Assembly: GCA_019671135.1 (NCBI GenBank)
Contig: JAHRHY010000001.1
Location: 2,232,001 to 2,296,000 of the forward strand
DNA length: 64,000 bases
Source of the DNA: Linnemannia hyalina
Taxonomy: Eukaryota; Mortierellomycota; Mortierellomycetes; Mortierellales; Mortierellaceae
Direction: 5' to 3'
Part shown: positions 45,488 through 56,443 of the stretch, piece after piece
Position numbering within the stretch: the stretch's first letter is position 1
Layout of the letters: the number at the start of each line of letters is the position of its first letter
Notes under the pieces: generated by a model
What the model was told of the DNA's origin: nothing
Database searches by the model: none
The model's input: the letters and a program-made list of their open reading frames with translations, nothing else
Made by a program: the position numbers and the translations under genes

Positions 45488-48318
45488 ATGACTTCTTCAC
45501 CTCCAGTGTCATCGTCATCGTCATCGCATCCAGGTCCCGCCGGACAGAGCATCCCAGAGAACATCGACTGCCTCACATTTAGCAAATCGATCCTCCTCAC
45601 AACCGCAATTACAAAGGACATACATGGATTAATGCAAGCATACAAGGAGGTACCTGTCGACTATCGATATTAAAGAGAGAGAAAGAGCAGATATTTATAG
45701 CGGGGTGAAGGAGAAAAACATAAAAAGGTTTCAGGGCTGTCTTGGCAAACACACTTAGTATTAAACTCATCTGCCACCTTTCCATTTTACCCCTCGTAGA
45801 AAAACTCGTATGAGTACTCACCCTTTGCCATCCTCTGGAAGAGTCAACGGTTCTCTCTTATTCACTTTGCTTGCAACGACACCCATAGTCGAGATATATT
45901 CATTGGTGGGCTGACCGAAGTTCTCTTCCGTAAGCATCCCCTCTCTGGAATGTGTACCTATTCGATCCTTCATCAACAATACACGTCAGGACGTCAAAGG
46001 TCGAAAAGTGCCAAAGCGATAGACAGAAAATTACAGGATGATGCACAGGATCGGTTTTAGCTCAGCCTCTTCATTGGACGCGTCGTGTGTCGTATGAATT
46101 ACAGCACCCAGCCTTTCCCCGGGAGAAGCGTTCACACGCCGATTGCTTACCCTAGACCGCGAGACAGGGATTCGAGTTGGGGCTTGGCGATTGGGCTGAT
46201 TGCCTTTACGTCAGTTTGTGTAATGAAGCGCAAAGTTTCTCGATTCCCTCCGCGGAACGGCAAAAGCAACTTTGCTATGCATGGCTGTGATCGCTGTGTT
46301 GGTTCACCGTCCGGGGCAAAAATTTTCTTGGAAATTAATTTGTTCCATTTCCTTCCTTCCGCTAACCTTCGTTATTCCCTTTTTCACTCACACCTATAGG
46401 GCATTATTTGTCGCCGATGGAGACGATGATGGCCCATGCAGGTGCAGTGTATGCACTTTACCTTTTATATTTCACTCAACCGACAAGCTTCCCAAAGGTG
46501 CCGATCCGCCTCACGATCCATGCTTGGCATTTGCTCGAATCAATCTACAAGCAAGCATTCGTACACAAGGCAACCGACCTAATATACGTCATACGGAAAC
46601 TGCGGGACAGCAACGCCTTCGTATACGTGGCGCAGGAAACACCGGCCAGCAAACCAGTCATGGGCAACAACGAGTTTATAACGACTGAAGTGGAAAAGAA
46701 GCTGATCCAAACAGAACGCGCAATGCATGATGCGGTACTGGTAAGAATATCAGGCTATCATATGTTTTATTTCTATTCTATTCTATTCTATTCTATTACA
46801 TGCACCATTGCCCAGTAATGACTCCTATCTGCAACCATCTATCTATATACCTGCAATTTCACCTGATAATTAATTTGTTTGCTAATTATTCAACTGCGCT
46901 TGCTGACTGTATACTTCCTTGTCAACATTGGCTGTGCACTTCCATAGGTGCCTATTGAGCCCTTGCTCAGTGATTTGTCGTCGTTGGCTGGGCAGTACCG
47001 GAAAGCGAAAATCGGTCTGGTGTCGTTAGCCTTGGCGAGACGTTCCAGCGAACTCGTGATGCAACAACTCCTACGTGCAAAGCCAACAAACATGAACCTC
47101 AAGGAGGCAAAGCCGTTGCCACAGTTTTTGACAGGACAATCGACTTTTGGCGCAGCTCAACAATCTACTGGACCATCGTCTACAACCGCAGCAACAGCAA
47201 TGACAGCATCGTCAAACGCAAGGCGGACATTGTTGTCAGACGACAACTCAGACACTGATATGGAGATACGAACTGGATCGACTGTGCCTTCAGTGAGGCC
47301 TGCAGCTCCTCAGTCATATGACCAACCCTCATCAGCAACCACCTCCGCGACCTTGGTGCAAGGGTCAACGGTAGGAACAAATAGGGCATCGACCATGGCA
47401 GGATCATCGAATGCGCCTGTGGTTAGCTATGTTCGACATGGAAGAGGTGGAAACCCGGTGCCACAATCTACCCTGCCGTCAGCATTCCCAATGTCCATGC
47501 TGCAATCGACAACTTCCAGCATAGGACCTCAGGTGGAGGATATGGTCCGAGACTACTACCGGCATCGTCTCTTACGGTTCGAATACGCAGGATCGGGAGG
47601 ACTCACTCTCAACGAGAACGAGTACCCTGAAGAATTTCTCGTAAGAATCCTTCATTTAGCTACCGATGGGGGGGTTTTTTTGTCTCACTTTTTCCCATGA
47701 GTTCTGACGACATGCATATTCTTGCATCATACTGCAGCTGCTAACATTCATTTTTTTTTAATTTTTTGTACGTGTACTATATAGTTAGCCCATCGAATCA
47801 AAAAACGAGAACTTGAGAAGGAGAGGCGAGTTGGAGAGAAACAGGAGAGGAAGAGCCAGCGAGCAAAGCGTAGGCATGAACAGAAACTACGAGAAACTGG
47901 GGGCGAGGAGGGCAGTGCTGATGGACAAGGAGAAAGCAATGGTGATGGTGATGAAGAACGTGCTGCTGGACGAGTACAACATGGCCAAGGACAAGGGGGC
48001 GAGGAAGTCATTGACATGGAAGGGGTTTGCCTTGGGGACCAGTACATGCCAGGAGGACACGACGCAGCGCTGCACAAAGGTGAGCCGCAGTATGGTCTGG
48101 AATCAGGAGGACAGGGGGTGCCCCAGCAAAGGAACACTGTACCGTTGGACACCACCAACCTTAACGACGTCATGGCTGGAAGGCACAGAAGCGGCAGTGT
48201 GTCAGCGATAGATGGACTTGATGATGATGATGGCAGACAAGGCGAGGTGGAGGCGGACTTGCAGGCTATTGAGGGGGCGGAGTCGCTTGTTCAGTTACAG
48301 AAGCATGGACACGCTTGA
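45488..48318 (+). CDS. SNAPC1: snRNA-activating protein complex subunit 1 (SNAP43) homologue
   Basis: Five exons 45488-45649, 45800-45929, 46400-46740, 46948-47640, 47785-48318; all GT-AG with phases matching; 619 aa. The SNAP43 domain is about residues 25-215: NIDCLTFSKSILL, then FAILWKSQRFSLIHFAC, FIGGLTEVLFRHYLSPMETM, AGAVYALYLLYFTQP and DLIYVIRKLRDSNAFVYVAQ. This matches human SNAPC1 in order (GALYLLYGLYNTQ, IFRKLRLDRAFHF). SNAPc binds the proximal sequence element of snRNA genes and starts their transcription by RNA polymerases II and III. The rest is Ser/Thr/Gln-rich, ending in a basic Arg/Lys/Glu coiled-coil-like stretch and an acidic tail. Exon 2 is too short to be noticed without the protein family. 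Confidence 0.88.
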
Positions 48319-48887
48319 TGTACATAATATTGAACTTGTTGTGGTAGGCGATTGGAATATGAAGGAAGGAATACAAAAGTCAATGGCCAATCTTTAGGAG
48401 GTGTGATTTTTTGCCAGGAGGCGTTGTTTACTTGTCTGGACTCCTTGGATAGAGGCGAGGGGTCGACAAGAGGAAGGGCAATTAACTTTTTTCAGCATGA
48501 GCTTTCCTGTGCATGACACACATACAAGCTGACTGTAGTTGGCAAGAGATAGGAGGAGTGAAGAACGGCCCTGGAACGTTACCATGACAAAAATAAACTC
48601 AATTGCATTAAGGGACAAACAGGCACAATGAGTGCCTGGAGGCAGTTCTTTTTTTTTTGTCACACAAGGGATTTTTTCGATTTTATTTCTTGGCAGGATC
48701 ATATGTGAGCCACGGGTGAGAGATCAAGTCTAAAAACAACACCATTATTGCTCTCAGATGATCTTGCCCATTGTCGTCATAACTCATGAGGGGAAAGGAG
48801 GAGGAGGAGGAGGAGGAGGAGTAGATATTGTGGCAAAATGGCTGCCTCCTTTTCCACAATCTTCCATTCCCCTCGCCACCCTTTTGT
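48319..48887. other. Intergenic region at the start of the accessory block
   Basis: No gene was recognised; contains a short GGA trinucleotide run at about 48795-48821. Confidence 0.5.
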
Positions 48888-49196
48888 CTAGGAAGTATAG
48901 CCGCGACATTTACCGACCACGCCTACGGCAGCGGCACCTGCAGTCGCTCCACCCACGACAACAACAAGTGCAGCACCAGAAGCTCCAAGGCCAGCGGCTT
49001 CAACAGACTGGAAGATCGCGCAAGCAAATCCGATAGTGACGACTCCGCCATAAGAGTCCATGACTCCTTCAGCTGCAGTTCCGGTAGTGATGCCCGTTGC
49101 GCCAAATCCGAGTGCCCCATTGACTTCAGTGACGACCAAGGGTGCAGCGGCGACTCCGATAAGTCTTGCGGTGAGTTCTACGACGATGGGGATCAT
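48888..49196 (-). CDS. IFI6/ISG12-like small membrane protein 1
   Basis: 102 aa, almost entirely Gly/Ala/Val, with the Ifi-6-16 family layout. A first hydrophobic segment (LIGVAAAPLVVTEVNG) is followed by LGFGATGITTGTAA, then YGGVVTIGFACAIFQSVEAA and GLGASGAALVVVVGGATAG. The 'GFGA.GI..G..A ... GG.V..G...A.LQS.GAAGLG' order is the family signature also found in human IFI6 and IFI27, which are mitochondrial or ER membrane proteins linked to apoptosis and antiviral responses. Function in fungi is unknown. First of seven same-strand copies or fragments. Confidence 0.75.
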   Translation of the reverse strand: MIPIVVELTARLIGVAAAPLVVTEVNGALGFGATGITTGTAAEGVMDSYGGVVTIGFACAIFQSVEAAGLGASGAALVVVVGGATAGAAAVGVVGKCRGYTS

Positions 49197-50563
49197 GTTG
49201 AGATTAGTGGGTGGCCCCTGTGTGGGTATGTTTGTGTGCTAGGTTAGTTGTGTTATGGATTCTTGTTTATGTCAAGGTGATGATATGTGGAGCGTAGAGT
49301 GGAGGGCGAGTGGATGGAAGGAAGGAGGATAATGTGAATTTAGATTTAGATACTGAACCGAGAGAGAGAGAGTTTGTGTGTGTGATACAAACCGCTTTTC
49401 CTGGTTGTGATGAATAACAGCCTTTTGTTTGGCGGTATGGAAAAGTACACGGTGCCTAGTTGTATCAAGATGCACGCCATTTTGCTGGAAAACGTGTTCA
49501 AAAACCACAACTGTTCGATAATGAACAAGGCGTGCCTAGAAGCTGGATACGAAAAGCACGCTTGTTTGGATGGAGTGGGTGTGGAAAATCTGCCATATAG
49601 CAAGGCAAGCATAGAGTATCCGGCATTTCTATGGGAGGGGAAAAGAGTATCACGTCGCATAGACCCCCCCACCAGTGTTTTTTTACCACGAGGCGCGCGA
49701 GGGAGTAGCGATTGCTTCGCCCCCAAGTGTGGAAAGGCCTATGTATGTCTCAAATGATCTATGAGCGAAGCACGACTGACAGTGTGAATTTGAAAATTTA
49801 CTGCACTCTCTTGTCAATTCTTTAGGGGCACCAAATTCCACCGTGTCGATGGCCTCGCCATCCACTGCCTCCTCTCTGGCGTAAAGTTCGCCGCCTCCCA
49901 CACCGAGTCCTCCAACAAGAGTGTCGTTACGACCGACTTGATCAAGAGCATGTACTATATCCTCGCCACCTAAGTCAATTCCACATTCGAGTTCCACGTC
50001 CTTTACTATCTAGACTCGAGCTTTTCACTTGCACACCTCGCCCAGAATCTAGATTTCCCTTCTACAACATCTACGATTCCGTCGGTGACGTTACAAAATT
50101 GCTGCCGAGACCATGTCCTTCACAATTTTCACATCTTTTGCTGCACATTCCTGTGACACCAAGAACTTGCAGCAGCATGACGATGTCTAAGAAAGTGTGA
50201 TGGCCAATCACACAAGGGTGCATGGTTGGAATGATGGGGGGGAAGAAGCACTTGATTTTGCATAGCCTTAAAAATTTGCATTGTTCGAGAACAAAAATAC
50301 GGGGTGTTGATTTTTTGAAAGGAATTAAAGGAGAGCGATGGACATACAGGAATAGGGTTGACATATGGTGAAGAACAAGTGATAGAAAAAAAAAGGGGTC
50401 TGTTCACATCCATCATTGTCATGCAAAGGTTGCTTTGCCCTCTATTCGCAGTTTATTATTTTCCAACAATGCCTTTTGTTGGCGAGGACAAATGACAGTT
50501 CTGGAATCAAAAAAAAAGAACGAGGACCTCTACCACACTCGTTGAACACCCACTCGCCTACGA
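49197..50563. other. Degenerate accessory DNA between IFI6-like copies 1 and 2
   Basis: Holds the coding-like fragment at 49826-49973 and, further on, an open stretch (about 50040-50110, FPFYNIYDSVGDVTKLL) in another frame. Together they look like remnants of one gene. No intact gene. Confidence 0.4.
49826..49973 (+). pseudogene. Coding-like fragment of unknown family
   Basis: After a TTTAG acceptor-like site, 49 codons read KFHRVDGLAIHCLLSGVKFA through SVVTTDLIKSMYYILAT to a stop. Composition is protein-like, not low-complexity. No family was recognised and no start exon was found. Confidence 0.3.
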
Positions 50564-50911
50564 CTAATAGGTGAGATCATCATCACCGTTCACATCGGTA
50601 GGATTCGCGATGGCCGGTTGCCGTTGTTCATCGCTACCTTTCTTCGTCGCGATGGTATTGATCACCCCTGCAGTCAGTCTTCCTGTGGTGCCGGCGATCA
50701 CGGTTCCAATAACTGATAGACCGGTTGCTCCGATGGCTTGAAGTGATGCGATGACTCCTGCTCTTGTTTTTGTGGCGACGAGGAGCGAGCTACCAGCGGC
50801 TAGTCTTGCTACGCCTAATTCCGGTGCTCCGGCGACCCCAGTGACTATCAGAGGGGTAGTGATGACTCCTGCGATGACTGCTCTTATGGTTACAAAGGGA
50901 TTCAAGGGCAT
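50564..50911 (-). CDS. IFI6/ISG12-like small membrane protein 2
   Basis: 115 aa beginning MPLNPFVTIRAVIAGVI, like the copy at 57428 (MPLSPYVAAAAIAAG). Hydrophobic segments TTPLIVTGVAG, LGVARLAAGSSLLVA and VIASLQAIGATGLSVIGTV follow the family order. The central glycine pair of the other copies is replaced by charged TKTRAG, so it is more diverged. The short tail ends in an acidic DDD motif. Confidence 0.6.
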   Translation of the reverse strand: MPLNPFVTIRAVIAGVITTPLIVTGVAGAPELGVARLAAGSSLLVATKTRAGVIASLQAIGATGLSVIGTVIAGTTGRLTAGVINTIATKKGSDEQRQPAIANPTDVNGDDDLTY

Positions 50912-51509
50912 GGTATTGGATTAAACGAGTTGGGGGTAAGTCAGTATCGCTGGTGATAGCTGGACGTTTTTTCATGGTAGAATGTGGAATAAAAGAAGGT
51001 GATTGTTTTGTGGCAAGGATCACCCAAGCAGTGGCAGCCACTGTTCAGCCCACACACCGAAGGCATTTCAGCCAATGATATTATCATATTTAAAAAGGGC
51101 TCTCAAATCAGCCAGGTACGACTGGCAAGTGATTCTGATAGACACAATCCAGGAACAACCACGCGTCCTTGTTGTTCATGGAGTGATCTATTCAAGATGC
51201 GTCAACAACCATCGCGGCCTAACGTCAAAAAACGCGAGGGTGACTACAAACCTCCTCCGCACTGTCGCCGCTGGGAATAAAACCTGTGAGGTGGGTGTTT
51301 TCTTTGTGAAGTCAGGTCCAACAGATGATATCAAGTTCCGTTTTTCCTATTCCAAATAGTAGGTAGAAAGTCAACTTGTTGCATCCATTAGAAGCGAACA
51401 CAATAACAGGGATGTCTCGCGATCGATGCAAGTACTAGAACATGTCCCAAATATATGCTGCAGGAAAATCGCTCCAAGGCTGTGTGTACAAGTCTCTTCT
51501 CGCCCTTCC
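50912..51509. other. Accessory DNA with one unassigned ORF
   Basis: Contains a 118-residue plus-strand ORF (51003-51359; SYLKRALKSARYDWQVILID, VLVVHGVIYSRCVNNH) of protein-like composition but unknown family, ending in a TAG. It may be the tail of a decayed gene. Confidence 0.35.
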
Positions 51510-51937
51510 TTAGGTAGTTGTGAAAAGTGGCGATAATAGTTGACGAAACAAGCAGTAGCAAGTGTCAACATAAACAAGTAGAGTCAATGGCTTTTTATGG
51601 CCGCGAAGAGGTAATAGATCTATAGTACTCCGGTAATGTGGTAAAAAAAAGTAACAAACTCGAACACGGTGACGGGCAAGTTTCATCGACGATCCTTGCA
51701 CCTCCCTTGGGTTCAGCACCTGCTCCTCGTCCGCTTTCAGTATCCTTTCATGTTCCAAGTAAAGCACAAACTCGTCCGTAAACGCTGTACTTCTTGCAGC
51801 AAAAACCGCCTCCATTTCTGGACTGAAGTTATGGTAGTCGATAATGAGAACTTGGGGCTGAGCAAGGTTCAAGCGAGGCAGAACCACCTCGAGCATATTG
51901 TCGTCCTTTGGATAGCTACGATGAACTCGACTTAATG
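51510..51937 (-). pseudogene. Fragment with the same module as the gene piece at 53320-53760
   Basis: Read on the minus strand from about 51937: VDLPLSRVHRSYPKDDNMLE then VVLPRLNLAQPQVLIIDYHN and FSPEMEAVFAARSTAFTDEF. The first part aligns with EPKRIGYSPDDVIEVVIPVL of the fragment on the other side of the retrotransposon. Its N-terminal part is missing exactly where the retrotransposon begins. Function unknown. Confidence 0.45.
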
Positions 51938-53362
51938 GCAGATCAACAAGAGTGTTCGCCAGCCCTTGTGATATCGCAATCCCATGGAACCATAGTTTTT
52001 ACCCCCGCTCGACTTTGTGCGAAAGGTGAAGGCTGCCGTCACCAAATTCGTATGCTCCTTTAAACCAAGGCCATCATGGGAGGTGATCACTACTCCAAGG
52101 GACAAGGGTGGCCTAGGTGTCGTTGACCCAGTGACTCAATGCCATGTTTTCCAACTCAAGCATATCCGCAATGCTCTCTCCACTAACGTCTCTTGGGGTA
52201 AGGACATCATCCTGGATATCATCCGATGGAGAACCAAAACGTCTCACCGCCTTGCCTTACTCCTAGCACCCCTGGATAGACAGTACAGATCCTTATTGGA
52301 AGGTTTCCCCGGCCTGTAACGATTGGTATCCGCGGCGCCCTTCCTTCCTTCCTTCAAAGCACTGGCCCTTGCTGACTCCTTGCCTGACTCCGTAACACTT
52401 GCCTCCTCACCAATCGAATGGTGGTTTGAAACGACAGACACCACTATCAAGGCCCTCAGACTCTGAGTGGAAGAGCTCTTTCAGTTTTCTCCAGACAACA
52501 ATGGGCTCCTCCAACTGGTCAGAAAAACACACCTTTCCCCCAAGCTCCGCCTCGCTCAAGTGGAACTAGGGATCCAAGCCTACCAAGAACGTCGCCGAAT
52601 GCGTCACAGTATGCAACAAGCGCTCTCGAACCCACCCAAGATCACACAGAACGATACATTGGCACAACGTATCCTCTCATCCGTCTTGATCCCAAACGAC
52701 AGTAATCCCATTACTCTGGAAACGGCCACGAACAAACATCTTCGAGCCTTTTTGAGGCAGGACACACCACCACCAGACTCAAACTCATCAACCCAACCAG
52801 AGACGGGAACCTCGAAACAGTGGCGCCAATTCTGGAGTGCAAAGATACCACACCGGGCCAGGACCATGTGGTGGAGGTTTAAAAGGGATTGGCTCCCTTG
52901 CGGGACTCTACGCCATAAGATCTGGAAGCAGGATCCTCATTGCAACATGGCTGGATGTCGTGAGCGACGTGAGAACAAGGCGCATCACATCTTTCAGTGC
53001 GCTCCTAAATACATCGCTTGGCAAACAATCCTTAAGCAACACACTTACAAACCACTTTGGTCTGATGATGACCTTGATAAGGTCTTGTCTTTCCATCCTC
53101 CAACTTTTGATATCAAACCTCAATTCAACATCACTATCCCACAATTGTTGGCTTGTTGCCTCATTGGTATTTCCACAGCCAACACCGTTCTTTTTCTTCA
53201 TCAACACACTCAATCTAGTAGCGATATCATCCAAACCATACTTCGCGAAATCACCAAAACCTTAGCACAAAATAATTCAATCAAGGCTGTTTAAGCCATA
53301 GTAAATCCTTTCTTTCCATTCAAATAAAAAAAAAATAAAAAATAAATACATAAAAAATAAAT
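51935..53362 (+). mobile_element. 5'-truncated non-LTR (LINE-type) retrotransposon with A-rich tail
   Basis: The plus strand encodes the region C-terminal to reverse transcriptase. SWEVITTPRDKGGLGVVDPV (52017-52319) is followed, after stops, by an ORF (52467-53294). That ORF contains KQWRQFWSAKIPHRARTMWW and a zf-RVT-type cysteine/histidine cluster (CNMAGC, then HHIFQC). The reverse transcriptase core and endonuclease are absent, as expected of 5' truncation during target-primed insertion. Within 50 nt of the final stop is an A-rich tail with AATAAA units (about 53322-53362). In-frame stops between the two ORFs show it is inactive. Confidence 0.85.
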
Positions 53363-53760
53363 CCAGAGAAGTCAACTGAAGGGGTTGTAGGGGTTGTAAG
53401 GGTGTGCGCCAAAACGGGGATGACCACCTCGATAACATCGTCTGGGGAGTAGCCGATCCTTTTCGGCTCATACCTATACCACAAGAGAGCAAAGTTATAG
53501 GGCCAAAATGAAAAGCAGCGGGTTAGTATCAATATAACGTTGCAGTTCACTATGTTCTTATTTTTGTGTTCTACTTACTCCTCCTCGTTCTCGTCCTCGA
53601 GGAAGTAAAGAACAACACCGTTGACCTTGTACAGAGTGGAACCAGGGAAGGCTCTTTGGACATCTTTTTCCCGAACGTACAGTATGCCTGTAGTCTTATC
53701 TTTCCGCGGAGGGAATAGTTCGACCCTCTCGCCATGTTGAAAACGTTGGTGAGGTGTCAT
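53320..53760 (-). pseudogene. Two-exon gene fragment cut by the retrotransposon
   Basis: Exon 1 is 53760-53579 (MTPHQRFQHGERVELFPPRK, then GILYVREKDVQRAFPGSTLY and VVLYFLEDENEE). A perfect GTAAGT donor, a TACTAAC branch-like site and a TATAG acceptor lead to exon 2 from 53473 (YEPKRIGYSPDDVIEVVIPV). Splicing restores E-YEPKR in frame. After about 35 residues the frame enters the A-rich tail of the retrotransposon (antisense), so the rest of the gene is lost or displaced. From memory, similar leaders occur ahead of large multidomain proteins in this fungal group, but this is unverified. Confidence 0.6.
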
Positions 53761-55013
53761 TGGTTGGCAGGGCGCAGGCGTTAATAGCAAGTGTTAATAG
53801 CAAGTGTTAAGGGCAAATAGCAAGAGTTGAGGGTGAGGGTGAAGGTGATTACTGAGGGTGATTGTTGAGGGTGATGTGTTTTTGGTGTGCTGATGAATGA
53901 GTTATGAAGAGTTGTCAGAGGAGGAATGATCATGAGGGGAAGACAGGAAGGAAGATGAAGGACAAGGGAATGAAAGAGATTGCGTGTGTCAGAAAAGAGA
54001 AAAGCAAGAAACGTGGCGTCCCTTTGTGAGAAGGAAAAATCATGAAATGGGTGGGCTCCCATGCCAAAAGCAGTTCACCCATTTGTGTTTAGAATCGTTT
54101 GTGCTCTTTATTCTTATGGCCATGTTCCGTGTCAACATATATACCCTCATATTCCTTCGCGAGGCTGCCCAGCGCGCCAGCGAGTATATGCACCTGCAAT
54201 CAGAGATTATTCAGGCACGATCAGTAACTGAGACAAGTTATGACTGAGAGTGATTGGCGCCGTCGAATAGCACATTCAACTGATGGTTCCAAAAAAATAT
54301 TGGTGGCGTCGATTGGCCCAAAACGTGAAACTAAAGTTATCTTTCTTTCGGAGATTGAGGGGGAGTTGGGCGACAAACGCACCCCGTCCCGTTACCGGTA
54401 GACTTTGTCAAGGTCCGCCAATGTCTAGTACCCACCAATAAAAGTGAAGTTAGAAACTAAAGGCCTTTACCGTGTCCCTATAGCAATCAGAGCCATGACC
54501 TTTCCTTCCAGATTTTTCCAAGGAGCTGGGGGGTGTCTTCTTGGTGATCCAGTCAAGTCGACGATGCTTTCTTGTTTCCTTGAATATGATTGGGCACGTG
54601 GGCAGGCGGGCAGGGAGACGCGCAGCTGAAAGAGTTGAAGGAGAGGAGGATCTACCGACGACGAAGACAACATGCATAAAAGACGTTCGGAAAACTAGTA
54701 GCGATATCCACGAACGAACGCAAGGGGCAGTGCGATATAAAAAGAGAAGAGAGGCAAAGTCACTGAGTACGCCAGGCGTAAGAGTGAAGTAGAATCTATG
54801 TTCTGTCCTTCTCCTCTTGACCCCCCATTAATGCTTATTCTACTCTTGGACCATTGTCTGGACAAGAAAATTCCTAGATCCCATCCTCTTGCTGCGCCAC
54901 TTCCCTTGTCTTGTTGTTCCCTCCCTCCCTCCATTGTCTCCCATCTGATTACAAACGAGCCTTGACGCTCGTGCCCTCAACAAAGAAGAAATGAGGCGCT
55001 ACATGCAAGGCCA
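53761..55013. other. Accessory intergenic DNA
   Basis: No gene recognised. Contains a tandem GAGGGTGA-type repeat (about 53828-53872) and a CACGTG at 54595-54600. Confidence 0.45.
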
Positions 55014-55529
55014 GTGACCCACCTCGAGTTGAACATCAGCGATGGCAAACTTGAGATCGACACATCATTACTCGATCTCTGTCTCAAGTCAGTGGCTCTC
55101 AGGCTCAACAGTGTTGCCTACGAATACCGGTGCTGTGACATCGCCCCCTACCAACTGCTCCGACTGCCCGACCAGACGATGTTGTATTTGGCTGGATGGC
55201 ATGCGCTGTCCTTTCACTCCGACACGCTTCTGTCAACACCCAAGCTGATGAAGATAGAGCTCTTGATGGCAATTAGGGCGAACGTGAACGGTGTATTAGA
55301 TCCCGCCGATCGAGGATTCTACGGCGAACAACAGAATGACGGCATCCCGGATAATATTATATCCCAGGAAGTACGCAGGATCATTCGACCACGCTGGTCG
55401 TGGGACTTTGGCCTGCCTTATCTCACGACCCTCCGCCTCACATCCGGGATTGCATTCGGGTTCCAGTTCAGGATGCTGCGAATCACACGCAGGAGTGAAT
55501 CTTTTCCAGCCTTGGTTTTGGGAGGTTGA
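55014..55529 (+). pseudogene. C-terminal fragment of an F-box/LRR-type protein
   Basis: 171 residues from an internal-looking ATG (THLELNISDGKLEIDTSLLD) to IIRPRWSWDFGLPYLTTLRL and AFGFQFRMLRITRRSESFPA. The 'PRW.WD..LP.LT.L.L....A..F.F..L' block is, from memory, typical of LRR regions of Mortierella F-box proteins. No F-box or upstream exon was found, so it is a truncated copy unless an upstream exon was missed. Confidence 0.45.
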
Positions 55530-55846
55530 ATAGATGATCGAGATATTCCGTGTCCATGTCGAGGAGGAAGGAGCGATAGAGAACTAGAAAAAGAGGGTAT
55601 TTGAATGTACATGACTGACCCATCATGGGCTTTTTTTCGAGGGAGAAAGGAAAGGTGACCATGGCGAAGCAAACGTAGAACACATAAACAGAATGTCGCA
55701 ATTTTTTTATTTGAGGGTGGATGGTTAGATGTTTACGCCATTTTTTGAAGAGTGAGAGAGTGTTGTTGCGCGTTGAGTCGATCTGTTCAAAAGAGTTATG
55801 TGGTGAGAACAACTCCATCACATATTTCTCTCAACACGTCTACTCA
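55530..55846. other. Short intergenic region
   Basis: Nothing recognised. Confidence 0.5.
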
Positions 55847-56443
55847 CTAGTAGATAAGTGAGAATACACTGGCATTGTCGTCGACCATGACGGTGCCGTT
55901 GACATTTCCATCCTCACCGCCGCCACCGATTGTCGTCTCGGTAGTTGTCGCGTTAGCGGGCTGCTCACCCTCATCTTCGGTCGCAGTCGCGGAATAAACG
56001 CCTTTTACAACAAAATGGGCGCCACCCTTCGTGTTTCTGATACCTTCAGAGTCCTCGGCATTGGTTCCTTCTGCATCCTCATCGTCTCCACCAGTCGTTT
56101 CGTCAAGTGCCACATCCCTAGCCGCGAGCGGTCGACCACCATCATTCCTGGCAGGTTGTAAACAGTCGGCAATCTTGGATATCACTCCTACAGTCACTCC
56201 TCCTACGGCTGCGGCAATCACGTTTTCGGCAACCCCAAGACCACTGATCAACTGGAGAGTTGCACAGATAGATCCTACAGATTCGATCCCTCCATATACT
56301 GCGATAGTCTTGATAGCCGCCGAACCTACGACGACACCGGTAGAACTGAACCCGAGTGCTGCGACTGTAAAGGGGATCGTCACGGGTAAGGCGACGGCTC
56401 CAATGATAACGACTGCTCCAGTTGAGAGAGAGATCCAGGGCAT
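55847..56443 (-). CDS. IFI6/ISG12-like membrane protein 3 with acidic tail
   Basis: 198 aa. Residues 1-92 are the family domain: MPWISLSTGAVVIIGAVALP, then LGFSSTGVVVGSAA, YGGIESVGSICATLQLISGL and AAAVGGVTVGVI. The remaining 105 residues are hydrophilic and acidic (GGDDEDAEGTNAEDSEG, GGGGEDGN), giving about twice the length of a minimal family member. The tail probably faces the cytosol or lumen as a regulatory region; this is inference. Its upstream DNA is duplicated at the copy at 59102. Confidence 0.75.
   Translation of the reverse strand: MPWISLSTGAVVIIGAVALPVTIPFTVAALGFSSTGVVVGSAAIKTIAVYGGIESVGSICATLQLISGLGVAENVIAAAVGGVTVGVISKIADCLQPARNDGGRPLAARDVALDETTGGDDEDAEGTNAEDSEGIRNTKGGAHFVVKGVYSATATEDEGEQPANATTTETTIGGGGEDGNVNGTVMVDDNASVFSLIY

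Noticed and set aside
48795..48830. Possible CRISPR-like or other regular repeat arrays in the accessory region
   Set aside because: The repeats present are simple sequence (GGA) or local duplications, with no spacer pattern, and the genome is eukaryotic.
49683..49997. 104-residue minus-strand ORF
   Set aside because: The opposite strand gives a more protein-like fragment (LAIHCLLSGVKFA...LIKSMYYILAT). The minus frame is probably its shadow.
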